Shown: positions 41,318-48,907 of the stretch, piece after piece | Position numbering within the stretch: position 1 is the first letter of the stretch | Layout: every line of letters starts with the position of its first letter | DNA from: Rhodococcus sp. CH91 | Lineage (GTDB): Bacteria > Actinomycetota > Actinomycetes > Mycobacteriales > Mycobacteriaceae | Assembly (NCBI RefSeq): GCF_022554085.1 | Contig: NZ_JAKFYR010000010.1 | Location: 62,001-126,000, forward strand | Reading direction: 5' to 3' | Length of the DNA stretch: 64,000 nt | The notes under the pieces: model-generated | What the model was told of the DNA's origin: nothing | What the model saw: only the letters and a program-made list of their open reading frames with translations | Databases searched by the model: none | Position numbers and translations under genes: made by a program

Positions 41318-43048
41318 ATGGCCGAGTTCGACACGTTCGACGCAGGCGGACAGACCATCCACATCCGCAAACACCTGCGGGTCCCCATGCGCGACGGCAT
41401 CGAGTTGGCCGCCGACGCCTACCACGGCGTCGACGACAAGCCCCGCCCCGCGCTCGTCGCCCTGAGCCCCTACGGCAAGGAACTCCAAGCCCTCGCCCTG
41501 ACCACCCCGCCGCAACGCCGCCCCAGCCCCATGTGGGACGGCTGCATCGAAGCCGGCGACATCGCCCGCGTCGTCGCCGAGGACTACGTCCACGTCATCG
41601 GCGACATCCGCGGCACCGGCGACTCCGACGGCGAGCACATCGGCAACTACAACGCCGGCGGTGTCTCCCTCGGCCAGGACGCCTACGACTTCATCGAATG
41701 GGTCGCCGCGCAACCCTGGTGCGACGGCAACGTCGGCATGATCGGCATCTCCTATTTCGGATCCATGCAGGTCCTCGCCGCCGCCGAACGCCCCCCGCAC
41801 CTCAAGGCCATCTTCGTCTCCGGCGGCCACTACGACTTCTACGAGACCACCTACCACGGCGGCATCATGTGGTTCATGCCCCGCGCCGCCCGCGAGGGCC
41901 GCGGCGGCGACTCCGGCTGGGCGTTCACCGACCGCGTCACCTCCCGCATGCTCGAGACCTACAGCCCCGACGAGATCCAGGCACGCGTCGCCCAGCGGCT
42001 CGCCGACCCCGACGTCGCGGCCTGGCCGAACCTCGTGCACGTGCTCCACTACCCGAAGCACCACGAAGCGTGGTTCGACATCATCACCAACGAACTCGAC
42101 GGCGAGTGGTACGAGGAACGCAACCCCATCAACCTCGCCCGGAACATCGACATCCCCGTCTACCTGCAGATCGACCAGGGCCGCGGCTGGACGATGGACG
42201 GCACCATCGAACTGTTCCACGCCCTGCAGGGACCGAAGAAGCTCGACATCGGCCCCTATCCGCCCATGCAGTCGCGGCCCTTCATCGAAGAGCACGACAC
42301 GATGTTCCGCTGGTACGACTACTGGATCAAGGGCATCGACAACGGCATCATGGACGAACCCGCCGTGAACGTCTTCGTCGAAGGCTCACGACGGCGCGTC
42401 ACCGCCGACCAGTGGCCACCGAAGGACATCGAGTATCGGTCGCTGTATCTGCGCCCGCGCGGCAAGCTGTCCACCGACCCCGAACCGATGGGCGTCCGGT
42501 ACGCCGCCCCGGACGGCTTCTACCAGGCGCCGCTCACGGTCACCGACAAGGTCGAGATCCTGAAATGGGAAACCCCGGTCTTCGCCGAACCCACCGAGAT
42601 GATCGGCACCGGCGCCGCGCACATCTTCGCCGAGATCGACCAGGCCGACACCAACTTCATCCTCCGCATGTGGGATTACGCCCCGAACGGCACGCGGCAG
42701 CTGATCACCACCGGCTACCTCAAGGCCTCGCACCGCGAACTCGACCCCGAACGCACCACCGAAGGCGACCCCTACCACCCGCACACCCGCGCCGTGCCGG
42801 TCGAACCCGGCAGCATCGAGGAATACGTGCTGCGGCTGTATCCCTTCGCCAACACCTTCCTGCCCGGCCACAAGCTCGTCGTGGAACTGTCGAACAACGA
42901 ACCGCTCGCCGACGAACACAACGCACTGCTGCCGCCGGACGCCTTCCACCTGCCCGTCGGCCGCCCGGTGACCCACAAGATCTACCGGGACGCCACGCAC
43001 CCCTCGCGGCTGGTGCTGCCGTTCACCACCGGCAACGCAGAGAACTGA
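41318..43048 (+). CDS. CocE/NonD-family hydrolase
   Basis: A 576-residue serine hydrolase of the X-Pro dipeptidyl-peptidase/cocaine-esterase family. The nucleophile lies in GMIGISYFGS, and IGDIRGTGDSDGEH is the oxyanion region. A C-terminal jelly-roll domain with EPTEMIGTGAAH and GHKLVVELSNNEP follows. The usual GPWxH histidine is replaced (IGPYPPMQSRPF). A His in IEEHDTMFRWYDYW, as in a subgroup I recall, may serve instead. It is the last gene of the operon, 25 bp after the MBL gene, with GAGGAG upstream. It probably hydrolyses an ester or amide of the pathway compound. Confidence 0.85.
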   Translation: MAEFDTFDAGGQTIHIRKHLRVPMRDGIELAADAYHGVDDKPRPALVALSPYGKELQALALTTPPQRRPSPMWDGCIEAGDIARVVAEDYVHVIGDIRGTGDSDGEHIGNYNAGGVSLGQDAYDFIEWVAAQPWCDGNVGMIGISYFGSMQVLAAAERPPHLKAIFVSGGHYDFYETTYHGGIMWFMPRAAREGRGGDSGWAFTDRVTSRMLETYSPDEIQARVAQRLADPDVAAWPNLVHVLHYPKHHEAWFDIITNELDGEWYEERNPINLARNIDIPVYLQIDQGRGWTMDGTIELFHALQGPKKLDIGPYPPMQSRPFIEEHDTMFRWYDYWIKGIDNGIMDEPAVNVFVEGSRRRVTADQWPPKDIEYRSLYLRPRGKLSTDPEPMGVRYAAPDGFYQAPLTVTDKVEILKWETPVFAEPTEMIGTGAAHIFAEIDQADTNFILRMWDYAPNGTRQLITTGYLKASHRELDPERTTEGDPYHPHTRAVPVEPGSIEEYVLRLYPFANTFLPGHKLVVELSNNEPLADEHNALLPPDAFHLPVGRPVTHKIYRDATHPSRLVLPFTTGNAEN

Positions 43049-43065
43049 TCCCACCCGGATCCGTC

Positions 43066-43635
43066 TCAGCCGAGCCCGGTGAGCGCCTCCGGTACCCACC
43101 CGGGCCACCGGACGGCACCGACCGGGACCCCGGCGGCGAACCGCGCCACCGGCGCCGGGGTCCCCGAGGCGGTGTCGTACACCGTCGCCTGATCGGCGCG
43201 CCGGATCGCCTCGACCACCAGCGGCCACAACCGCCGATAACGGGCCCGGATCTTGTCCTCCGGCACCGAATGCCCACCCGCGGCCACCCGGTGCTGCACA
43301 CGCAGCACCGACATCGTCTCGGGCACCAGCATCACGTGCACCACCACCGTGAACCCCGCCTCGTGCGCCCGGTCGATCAACTCCAGCTTCGACGGATGCG
43401 AGAACACCGTCTCGGCGATGAACGAACGTCCCTGCCGCAACAGCCGCTCCCGCGCCGCCGCCGCGAGTTGCGCAGCCTCGTACGACATCTCCTCGGCCCG
43501 CTCCGGCCATCGCTGCCGCGCGATGACATCGGCATTGACGAACACGCTGCGCGGCAGCAGGGGAGCGAGGGACAACTCGACGAAGGTCGACTTGCCGGAC
43601 CCGTTCGGTCCGACGATCAGATCCAGTCGCCTCAT
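43066..43635 (-). CDS. Zeta-toxin-family kinase (toxin)
   Basis: A 189-residue P-loop protein with Walker A GPNGSGKST, a VNADVIAR motif and the substrate-facing AETVFSH segment, as in zeta toxins that phosphorylate UDP-N-acetylglucosamine and block cell-wall synthesis. The start overlaps the upstream antitoxin stop by four bases (ATGA), the usual arrangement. A cellular kinase of similar fold is the alternative, but the paired ParD-like gene supports a toxin. Confidence 0.85.
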   Translation of the reverse strand: MRRLDLIVGPNGSGKSTFVELSLAPLLPRSVFVNADVIARQRWPERAEEMSYEAAQLAAAARERLLRQGRSFIAETVFSHPSKLELIDRAHEAGFTVVVHVMLVPETMSVLRVQHRVAAGGHSVPEDKIRARYRRLWPLVVEAIRRADQATVYDTASGTPAPVARFAAGVPVGAVRWPGWVPEALTGLG

Positions 43636-44018
43636 TCGTCGTCGAGCACCCGGCGACTACCGTCCGGACGCTGTTCGACCAGCCGGCCCTCGTCGTCGAG
43701 CAGTACCGTGGTCACCCCGCGCGCGGCGAGCACCCCGGCATAGTCGGCGCGGGCCAGCCCGTCGGCCAGGCGGGCGTCGATCTCCGCGTCGAACAACCGG
43801 CCTTCGGCGGTGGTGAGTTCGCTGGTCTCGCGCAGCCCGGCCAGAGCATCCTGTACCCGGTGCAGCGAGGCGGTCTCGTGCGCGGTCATCGCGCGGCCGA
43901 TACGGGCCCAGTATTCGAGTTGCTGGCGCCCGGTGCGGTTCTGGCGGCCGCCCTCGGCGATGGCGCTGTCGACGAGTTCGGCGTCGAAGCGGGTGACCTT
44001 GTCGGTGGACGACGTCAT
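43632..44018 (-). CDS. ParD-like antitoxin
   Basis: A 128-residue protein whose first 60 residues (TRFDAELVDSAIAEGG, then RQQLEYWARIGRAM) match the ParD-like antitoxin family. The C-terminal third (VLAARGVTTVLLDDEGRLVEQRPDG) looks like the toxin-binding tail. ATG 44018 is used because GGGGAGG lies directly upstream. Expected to neutralise the co-encoded zeta-type toxin and to repress the operon through the palindrome just before it. Confidence 0.82.
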   Translation of the reverse strand: MTSSTDKVTRFDAELVDSAIAEGGRQNRTGRQQLEYWARIGRAMTAHETASLHRVQDALAGLRETSELTTAEGRLFDAEIDARLADGLARADYAGVLAARGVTTVLLDDEGRLVEQRPDGSRRVLDDE

Positions 44019-44033
44019 GACGACCTCCCCTTG

Positions 44034-44066
44034 TTGCAGACTGCTACCGATCGTAGCGCGCTGCAA
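44034..44066 (-). promoter_or_regulatory. Palindromic operator of the toxin-antitoxin operon
   Basis: A 33-bp two-part inverted repeat: outer arms TTGCAG and CTGCAA, inner arms GCTAC and GTAGC, centre CGATC, with three unmatched bases on each side. It lies 15 bp upstream of the antitoxin ATG, where type II antitoxins normally bind to repress their own operon. Confidence 0.6.
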
Positions 44067-44224
44067 CACCGACGTGCACCCCCGGATCCGCGCCATCGCC
44101 GATTCGTGACCTCATCCACCACACCACCACCCGGATCGACACCCGATCGCACCCGTCCCGTCGCCGGGCGCACCCGGCGTCGGCCTAGCGTGAGCGACGT
44201 ACCCACATCGCAAGGAGGTGCGCG

Positions 44225-45295
44225 ATGACCACGGACACACACGACCTCGACGAAGCACGCCTCGAACAGACCCTCGGGCAACTCGTCGTCGACATGGGCG
44301 CGGCCATGAACGGGGCACTGGTACTCATCGGTGTCGAGCTCGGCCTGTGGCGGGCCCTCGATGCATCCGGCCCGACCACCAGCGAACAACTCGCCACCGA
44401 CACCGGCATCCGCGAACGCTATCTGCGTGAGTGGCTGGCGGCGCAGGCCGCGAGCGGATATCTGAGCTACGACCCGGACACTGCAACCTTCACCCTCTCA
44501 CCGGAACACGCCATGGCGCTGGCCCGTGAAGACAGCCCGGTCTACCTGGCCGGAGGTTTCCACCTGATCAGTTCGGTCTACAAGGACCGCCGGCGCATCA
44601 CCGACCGGATCCGCAACGGCGACGGCTTCGGCTGGCACGAACACGATCCGGAACTGTTCATCGGCACCGAACAGTTCTTCCGCCCCGGATACCGGGCCAA
44701 CCTCGTCGACGCGTGGCTCCCTGCCCTCGACGGTGTCGTCGACACGCTGCGTGCCGGCGCGACCGTCGCCGATGTCGGGTGTGGGCACGGGGTATCGACG
44801 ACGATCCTCGCGCAGGCGTTCCCGGAGTCCACGGTGCGCGGCTTCGACTATCACGACGCGTCGATCGCGCGGGCACGCGAACTGGCCGCCGAGGAAGGAG
44901 TCGGCAACGTCTCCTTCGACGTCGCCTCGGCCGCGGACTTCCCGGGAGAGGGTTACGAGCTGATCTGTTATTTCGACTGCCTGCACGACATGGGGGATCC
45001 GGTCGGCGCACTGCGCCATGCCCGTGAGAGCGTGGCGGACGACGGCAGTGTGATGCTCGTCGAGCCGTTCGCGCACGACAGCCTGCCCGAGAATCTCGAT
45101 CCGGTGGGCCGGATGTACTACGCCGCCTCCACGGTGCTGTGCACCCCGTCGTCGCTCGATCAGCCCGTCGCCCTCGGTCTCGGCGCCCAGGCCGGCGAGC
45201 GGCGCCTCGGGGAGGTCGCCGCCGAAGCGGGATTCGGCACCTTCCGGCGGGCGACGGAAACACCGTTCAACCTCGTCCTCGAAGCACGACCCTGA
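44225..45295 (+). CDS. SAM-dependent methyltransferase with N-terminal winged helix
   Basis: A 356-residue protein. Residues 20-110 form a winged-helix/dimerisation region (LVLIGVELGLWRALDASGPTTSEQLATDTGIRERYLREWL) as in Rv2258c-like methyltransferases. The class I SAM site is ATVADVGCGHGVSTTILAQ near residue 180, with the acidic FDYHD next and YFDCLHDMGDP as motif IV. The acceptor is unknown. AAGGAGGTG precedes the ATG. It is divergent from the toxin-antitoxin pair and shows no operon partner. Confidence 0.85.
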   Translation: MTTDTHDLDEARLEQTLGQLVVDMGAAMNGALVLIGVELGLWRALDASGPTTSEQLATDTGIRERYLREWLAAQAASGYLSYDPDTATFTLSPEHAMALAREDSPVYLAGGFHLISSVYKDRRRITDRIRNGDGFGWHEHDPELFIGTEQFFRPGYRANLVDAWLPALDGVVDTLRAGATVADVGCGHGVSTTILAQAFPESTVRGFDYHDASIARARELAAEEGVGNVSFDVASAADFPGEGYELICYFDCLHDMGDPVGALRHARESVADDGSVMLVEPFAHDSLPENLDPVGRMYYAASTVLCTPSSLDQPVALGLGAQAGERRLGEVAAEAGFGTFRRATETPFNLVLEARP

Positions 45296-45301
45296 CCCTC
45301 C

Positions 45302-45322
45302 AATTCGTCACAGTGACGAATT
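45302..45322. terminator. 21-bp perfect palindrome after the methyltransferase gene
   Basis: AATTCGTCAC-A-GTGACGAATT starts 6 bp after the methyltransferase stop. It can act as a bidirectional terminator, although it lacks a T-tract. Its core CGTCAC-A-GTGACG recurs in the palindrome after the HNH gene. Confidence 0.55.
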
Positions 45323-45376
45323 AGGGATGATGGGACGTCGGCGCAGGGGAGACCCCTCGGTGAGCCGGCACAGCGG

Positions 45377-45763
45377 ATGAGTCAGGATCGGGGCATGGAC
45401 CGCGCCGCCCGACTCTCCCTCGCCCTCGAACGCCAGGACGGCCGATGCCTGTGGTGCGGTCGCGCGTTCGGCCGGTTGATCACCCCGACGACCGACCATC
45501 TGGTGCCGCGCCTCAAAGGCGGCCCGAGCATCACGGCCAACGAGGTCGCGGCCTGCCGCCGTTGCAACGCCGACCGCGGCCACACCGGACCGGTCGACTG
45601 GCTCGACGAGTGCCGGCGCCGACCCGACCGGTCACCGCAGACCGCGCTGCTCGCGACGCTGCTCGACGAGCTGGATACCGAACTCGACCGTTCCGGCGGC
45701 CGGCGGCGGGCGCGGCAGTACCTGACCAGTCAGCTGCGCCGGTTGCACAACACGGATTCATGA
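45377..45763 (+). CDS. HNH endonuclease-like protein
   Basis: A 128-residue protein with an HNH/McrA-type zinc-finger nuclease core. CLWCGRAF is the first CxxC, TTDHLVPRLKGGP is the DH motif with the catalytic His, and ANEVAACRRCNADRG holds the Asn and the second CxxC. A C-terminal basic segment (GGRRRARQYLTSQLRRLH) could bind DNA. ATG 45377 or ATG 45395 may be the start; GGATCGGGG lies before the second. No methylase partner is nearby, so a restriction role is not supported. It is bracketed by palindromes with a shared core. Confidence 0.8.
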   Translation: MSQDRGMDRAARLSLALERQDGRCLWCGRAFGRLITPTTDHLVPRLKGGPSITANEVAACRRCNADRGHTGPVDWLDECRRRPDRSPQTALLATLLDELDTELDRSGGRRRARQYLTSQLRRLHNTDS

Positions 45764-45764
45764 G

Positions 45765-45817
45765 CCCGCCCGTCCACCCTGAAACGTCACAGTGACGTTT
45801 CAGGGTGGACGGGCGGG
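45765..45817. repeat. 53-bp perfect palindrome
   Basis: Two 26-base arms are exact reverse complements around a single central A, beginning two bases after the HNH stop. The centre is CGTCAC-A-GTGACG, identical to the core at 45302-45322. A strong terminator or cruciform is expected; the length and perfection are unusual for a simple terminator. Confidence 0.8.
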
Positions 45818-46118
45818 GCGCGGAGGGGACCGGCCGGGGGTCGAAGCAGGGCCGAATCGGCCGCCGGGCACGAGCGCCGATGCCGATCGATTCGGCCGGC
45901 CGGCCGGCGGCTGGGCGCCGACACGAGGCCGCGGCGGGAACCGGCCACGGAGACATCGCCGGCAGGCAACGTACCGGAACGCCTCACCGGCGAGGCACGC
46001 CGCAGGAACGACACGTCCTGCGACATCGTGGCGCACAACGAGCAGCCGGCCACACAGGACGATCGACGGGCCGGCGGGCCGAGTCGGGCTCGGACGTGCC
46101 GTTCACCCAGGTCGATAA

Positions 46119-46146
46119 ATTGCCGATAATCTACATTATGTTAACT
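46119..46146 (+). other. dif: dif site (XerCD chromosome-dimer resolution)
   Basis: Left arm ATTGCCGATAA, 6-bp centre TCTACA, right arm TTATGTTAACT. This agrees closely with the published actinobacterial dif consensus as I recall it (CCGATAAT, two variable bases, ACATTATGT are all present). The right arm matches the E. coli XerD arm at 10 of 11 bases. It lies in a gene-free, locally AT-rich island, as expected for dif. It implies that the window spans the replication terminus. A dif-like site used by an integrative element is the alternative. Confidence 0.82.
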
Positions 46147-46534
46147 AGACCGGATCCGGACCTCCTCCGCGCTGCTGCGGCGGGGCGTGCGGAGCCCCTC
46201 GGAGACCTCGGCTCGAAAGCGTCGCGTACGACACGCAGCCGGGCGACGAACCCGACTCGGCCGGCTTCTCCGCACGGCCCGTCCGGGTCCACCCCGGAGC
46301 CCTCAGCCGAGGCGGATCACGCCGCGACCCGATCACCGACCACCGCGTGCCGATCGACCTCGCGTCGCGGCGACACATATCCCGTTCCGTCCGTTGCGAC
46401 GACGCCGCACCGGGTGTCGACGCCGCACACACCGACGTATCGCTCGTGATAGTCCGCATGCGGCAGGCCGGGCAGGCCCCGTCCCCCGGGGCACCCCGAC
46501 AGCCGGCCGACGAGCCTCACCCCTTCCATATTTG

Positions 46535-46556
46535 ATGGATAATCACCGTTATCCAT
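46535..46556. promoter_or_regulatory. AT-rich inverted repeat, possible operator
   Basis: ATGGATAA-TCACCG-TTATCCAT is a perfect 8-bp inverted repeat with a 6-bp spacer. Its AT content stands out in the local high-GC sequence and its size suits a PadR/MarR/GntR-type operator. No clear gene starts beside it. Confidence 0.45.
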
Positions 46557-46626
46557 GAAGCATCCCCTGCGGCAACAGCAGTCGGATCGCGTCGATCGCA
46601 TCGACGGCCCTCGCCAGCCCGGGCAG

Positions 46627-46675
46627 CACTCCCGCGATCCACTCCCGCGATCCACTCCCGCGATCCACTCCCGCG
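46627..46675. repeat. 13-bp tandem repeat, 3.8 copies
   Basis: The unit CACTCCCGCGATC is repeated exactly three times and then a further 10 bases. The unit length is not a multiple of three, so the repeat would break any reading frame and is non-coding. It lies about 480 bp from the dif site. Confidence 0.85.
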
Positions 46676-46894
46676 CCGGCCTCGACCGCTCGTCCCGCGA
46701 CTCTGCCCACACCCGCTGCCCCATACCCGGTACTGACCGTCACCCCCACCCCCGCAGCGCACCCCGAAGACGAGTTCCAGTCCCCTCCCGCCACACCCTC
46801 CCCGCGCGCCTCGATTCGTCACGGTGACAGTGAGGAGCCACAATCCGGCGTGGTGCTCCCCCGTACACCGCCGCCAGGCCCTACGGTAGGCGTC

Positions 46895-47113
46895 GTGACG
46901 ACCCCCGCATCGAGCTATCTGTTCCAGGCCCGGACCTTCGTGAGCGGCTCCCGAAAGTGGCGACTCGAGGTGGCACTGGCCACCGCGAAGATCTGCGAGA
47001 GCTTCGAACGGCCCTATCCGGAGTCGGTCCGTTCGATGGTGCACGACGCCTACGACCTGCTCCGGCTCGACGCACCCGAGGTGGCCGCCGAATTCGGTCC
47101 CCCTTCGCTCTGA
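46895..47113 (+). CDS. Small hypothetical protein
   Basis: A possible 72-residue protein from GTG 46895. The middle reads SYLFQARTFVSGSRKWRLEVALATAKICESFERPYPESVRSMVHDAYDLLRL, which has a balanced composition unlike the Arg/Pro-rich chance frames nearby and predicts two amphipathic helices. No family is recognised. It ends 78 bp before soxR on the same strand. Moderate support only. Confidence 0.45.
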   Translation: MTTPASSYLFQARTFVSGSRKWRLEVALATAKICESFERPYPESVRSMVHDAYDLLRLDAPEVAAEFGPPSL

Positions 47114-47191
47114 GACCGACACCGCACGGATGCGCACGGTCGGTACTGTGCACCACAACTGACGGTCTTTCCGACGAGCGGCGGTACCTCG

Positions 47192-47668
47192 ATGAACCCT
47201 GCGGTATGGCTCACCCCCGGACAACTGTCCGAACGCGCCGGCGTCGCGGTCTCCGCGCTGCACTACTACGAGTCGCGCGGCCTGATCGCCAGCCGCCGCA
47301 CCACCGGCAACCAGCGCCGATATCGCCGCGACACCTTGCGCAAGGTCGCCTTCATCAAGGTCGCCCAGGGTGTCGGAGTGTCTCTCGAGGAGATCAAGGA
47401 CGCCTTCGATTCGTTGCCCGACAGCCGGGTCCCCACCACCGAGGATTGGGCGCGACTGTCCCGCGCGTGGCACGACCGCCTCACCCGACGCATCGACGCG
47501 CTCACCGCTCTGCGCGACAGTTTCACCGACTGCATCGGATGCGGATGTCTGAGCTTGGCCTCGTGTCCGCTCGCGAACCCCGGCGACGTCCTCAGCGCAC
47601 AAGGGCCCGGCCCACGCCGTCTTCCCCTGCCCGACGAGCCACCGGAGCCGGTCCTGGACGGTCGGTGA
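47192..47668 (+). CDS. soxR: Redox-sensing MerR-family regulator SoxR
   Basis: A 158-residue MerR-type activator. The N-terminal helix-turn-helix is LTPGQLSERAGVAVSALHYYESRGLIASRRTTGNQRRY. A dimerisation helix follows, then the [2Fe-2S] cluster motif CIGCGCLSLASC (Cys-x2-Cys-x-Cys-x5-Cys), the signature of SoxR. In actinobacteria SoxR senses redox-active compounds such as endogenous quinones or antibiotics more than superoxide. The NAD(P)-binding gene 108 bp downstream is a possible target, but no soxbox-like palindrome is visible there. Confidence 0.95.
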   Translation: MNPAVWLTPGQLSERAGVAVSALHYYESRGLIASRRTTGNQRRYRRDTLRKVAFIKVAQGVGVSLEEIKDAFDSLPDSRVPTTEDWARLSRAWHDRLTRRIDALTALRDSFTDCIGCGCLSLASCPLANPGDVLSAQGPGPRRLPLPDEPPEPVLDGR

Positions 47669-47776
47669 CTCCGCGAGGGCGCTGCGCCGAGCACAGCCGA
47701 GGTGGTAGGCAGGAGACAGTCAGCATTACGCCTCGCGCAGCTCGGAGAGTGATTCGAGCACTCGGATGGGACGGCG

Positions 47777-48817
47777 ATGAGAGTTCTCGTGGTCGGTGCG
47801 TCCGGTTATGTCGGTAGCCGAGTCGTCCCCGCCTTGCTCACAACCGGCTGCACCGTCCGTGTCGGCGCCCGCGATCCCACCTCCGTGCGACGGTTCCGGT
47901 GGTACGACCGTGTCGAAACCGCCGCTGTCGACGTCACCGCGTCGCACACATTGCCGTCCGCCCTCGCGGATGTCGATGTGGTGGTCTATCTCGTGCACGG
48001 CATGCGGTCGGCGAACTTCCGGGATCTCGATCTGACGGGTGCCCGCGAGATGCGGCGCGCTGTCGACGCGTCCTCGGCGACCGGAATCGTCTACGTCTCC
48101 GGTTTCGTACCCGACTGCGAGCCGCAGGAGATGTCCGAACATCTGCTCTCCCGCTGGGAGGTCGAGCGGGAGCTCGCCCGCGCGGACCGATCGGTGATCA
48201 CCCTGCGTGCCGGGATCGTTCTCGGTTCCGGTTCGACCAGCTTCGAGGTGCTCGGTCAGCTCGGCGGGCGACTTCCGGTCACGATGGTTCCCGACTGGAT
48301 GTATGCGCTGGTCGAACCGATCGCAGTGGTCGACCTGACCACGGCGGTGCTCGGCGCGGTGTTCTCCGAGTTGCCCACCGAGTCGTTCGATGTGGGGTGT
48401 GGGGAGATGTCCAGCTACCCCGATCTGCTGCGTCTCTACGGGGCGATCACCGCGATGCCGCGTGTCCGGGTCACGCTCCCCCGGCTTCCGGCGACGGTGA
48501 TCGGCAGGATCGGTTCATGGTTGACCGACGTGCCGTCCGTGACGGTCACCGCTCTGATGGAGAGTCTGCGCCACGACATGATCGCCCGGGACCGCCGGTG
48601 GATCGGCCGCCTGGTCCCCTCCGGCTATCGTCCCGTCGGTATCGAGCGGGCACTGCAACGCGCGGTGCTTCCCGCAGATCCGGCTGTCGCACCGGAGGAT
48701 CGGGATCCGATGGGTGCCTTGCCGGGTGATCCGCCGTGGGCTGTCGCGGCGGCGGAGGCCCGCCGGTATTCCGCGCGGGGTATCCCCCCGCGTCGCGGCC
48801 GATCGAGGGGGCGATGA
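47777..48817 (+). CDS. NAD(P)-binding Rossmann-fold protein (atypical SDR)
   Basis: A 346-residue protein with an N-terminal VLVVGASGYVGSRVVPALL dinucleotide site and a VVYLVHGM strand typical of atypical short-chain dehydrogenases/NmrA-like proteins. The canonical YxxxK pair is not evident, so catalysis is uncertain. The role may be redox sensing, epimerase-like or quinone-related. It follows soxR on the same strand with its own GGGACGG ribosome site. Confidence 0.8.
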   Translation: MRVLVVGASGYVGSRVVPALLTTGCTVRVGARDPTSVRRFRWYDRVETAAVDVTASHTLPSALADVDVVVYLVHGMRSANFRDLDLTGAREMRRAVDASSATGIVYVSGFVPDCEPQEMSEHLLSRWEVERELARADRSVITLRAGIVLGSGSTSFEVLGQLGGRLPVTMVPDWMYALVEPIAVVDLTTAVLGAVFSELPTESFDVGCGEMSSYPDLLRLYGAITAMPRVRVTLPRLPATVIGRIGSWLTDVPSVTVTALMESLRHDMIARDRRWIGRLVPSGYRPVGIERALQRAVLPADPAVAPEDRDPMGALPGDPPWAVAAAEARRYSARGIPPRRGRSRGR

Positions 48818-48907
48818 TGCGCGACAGCGACATGAGCCGACCCGAGCTGCCCCTTTTTCTCCGGCGAGTGCGCGCCGTGGCCCGGTAGCCGGTGTTAGCT
48901 TGACGGG

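Larger units (their letters stand above)
45818..46894. other. Gene-poor stretch around the dif site
   Basis: About 1.08 kb without a convincing gene. Open frames here lack conserved motifs, are Arg/Pro/Gly-rich and overlap one another. It holds the dif-like sequence, an AT-rich inverted repeat, a 13-bp tandem repeat, and near 46818-46828 a short palindrome (GTCAC-G-GTGAC) related to the cores flanking the HNH gene. Two AT-rich islands (about 46111-46150 and 46526-46560) stand out in the high-GC background. Confidence 0.6.

Noticed and set aside
45805-46449. Possible 214-residue gene across the dif island
   Set aside because: Arg/Pro/Thr-rich composition, no motif, and it would run through the dif sequence; overlapping frames on both strands look the same.
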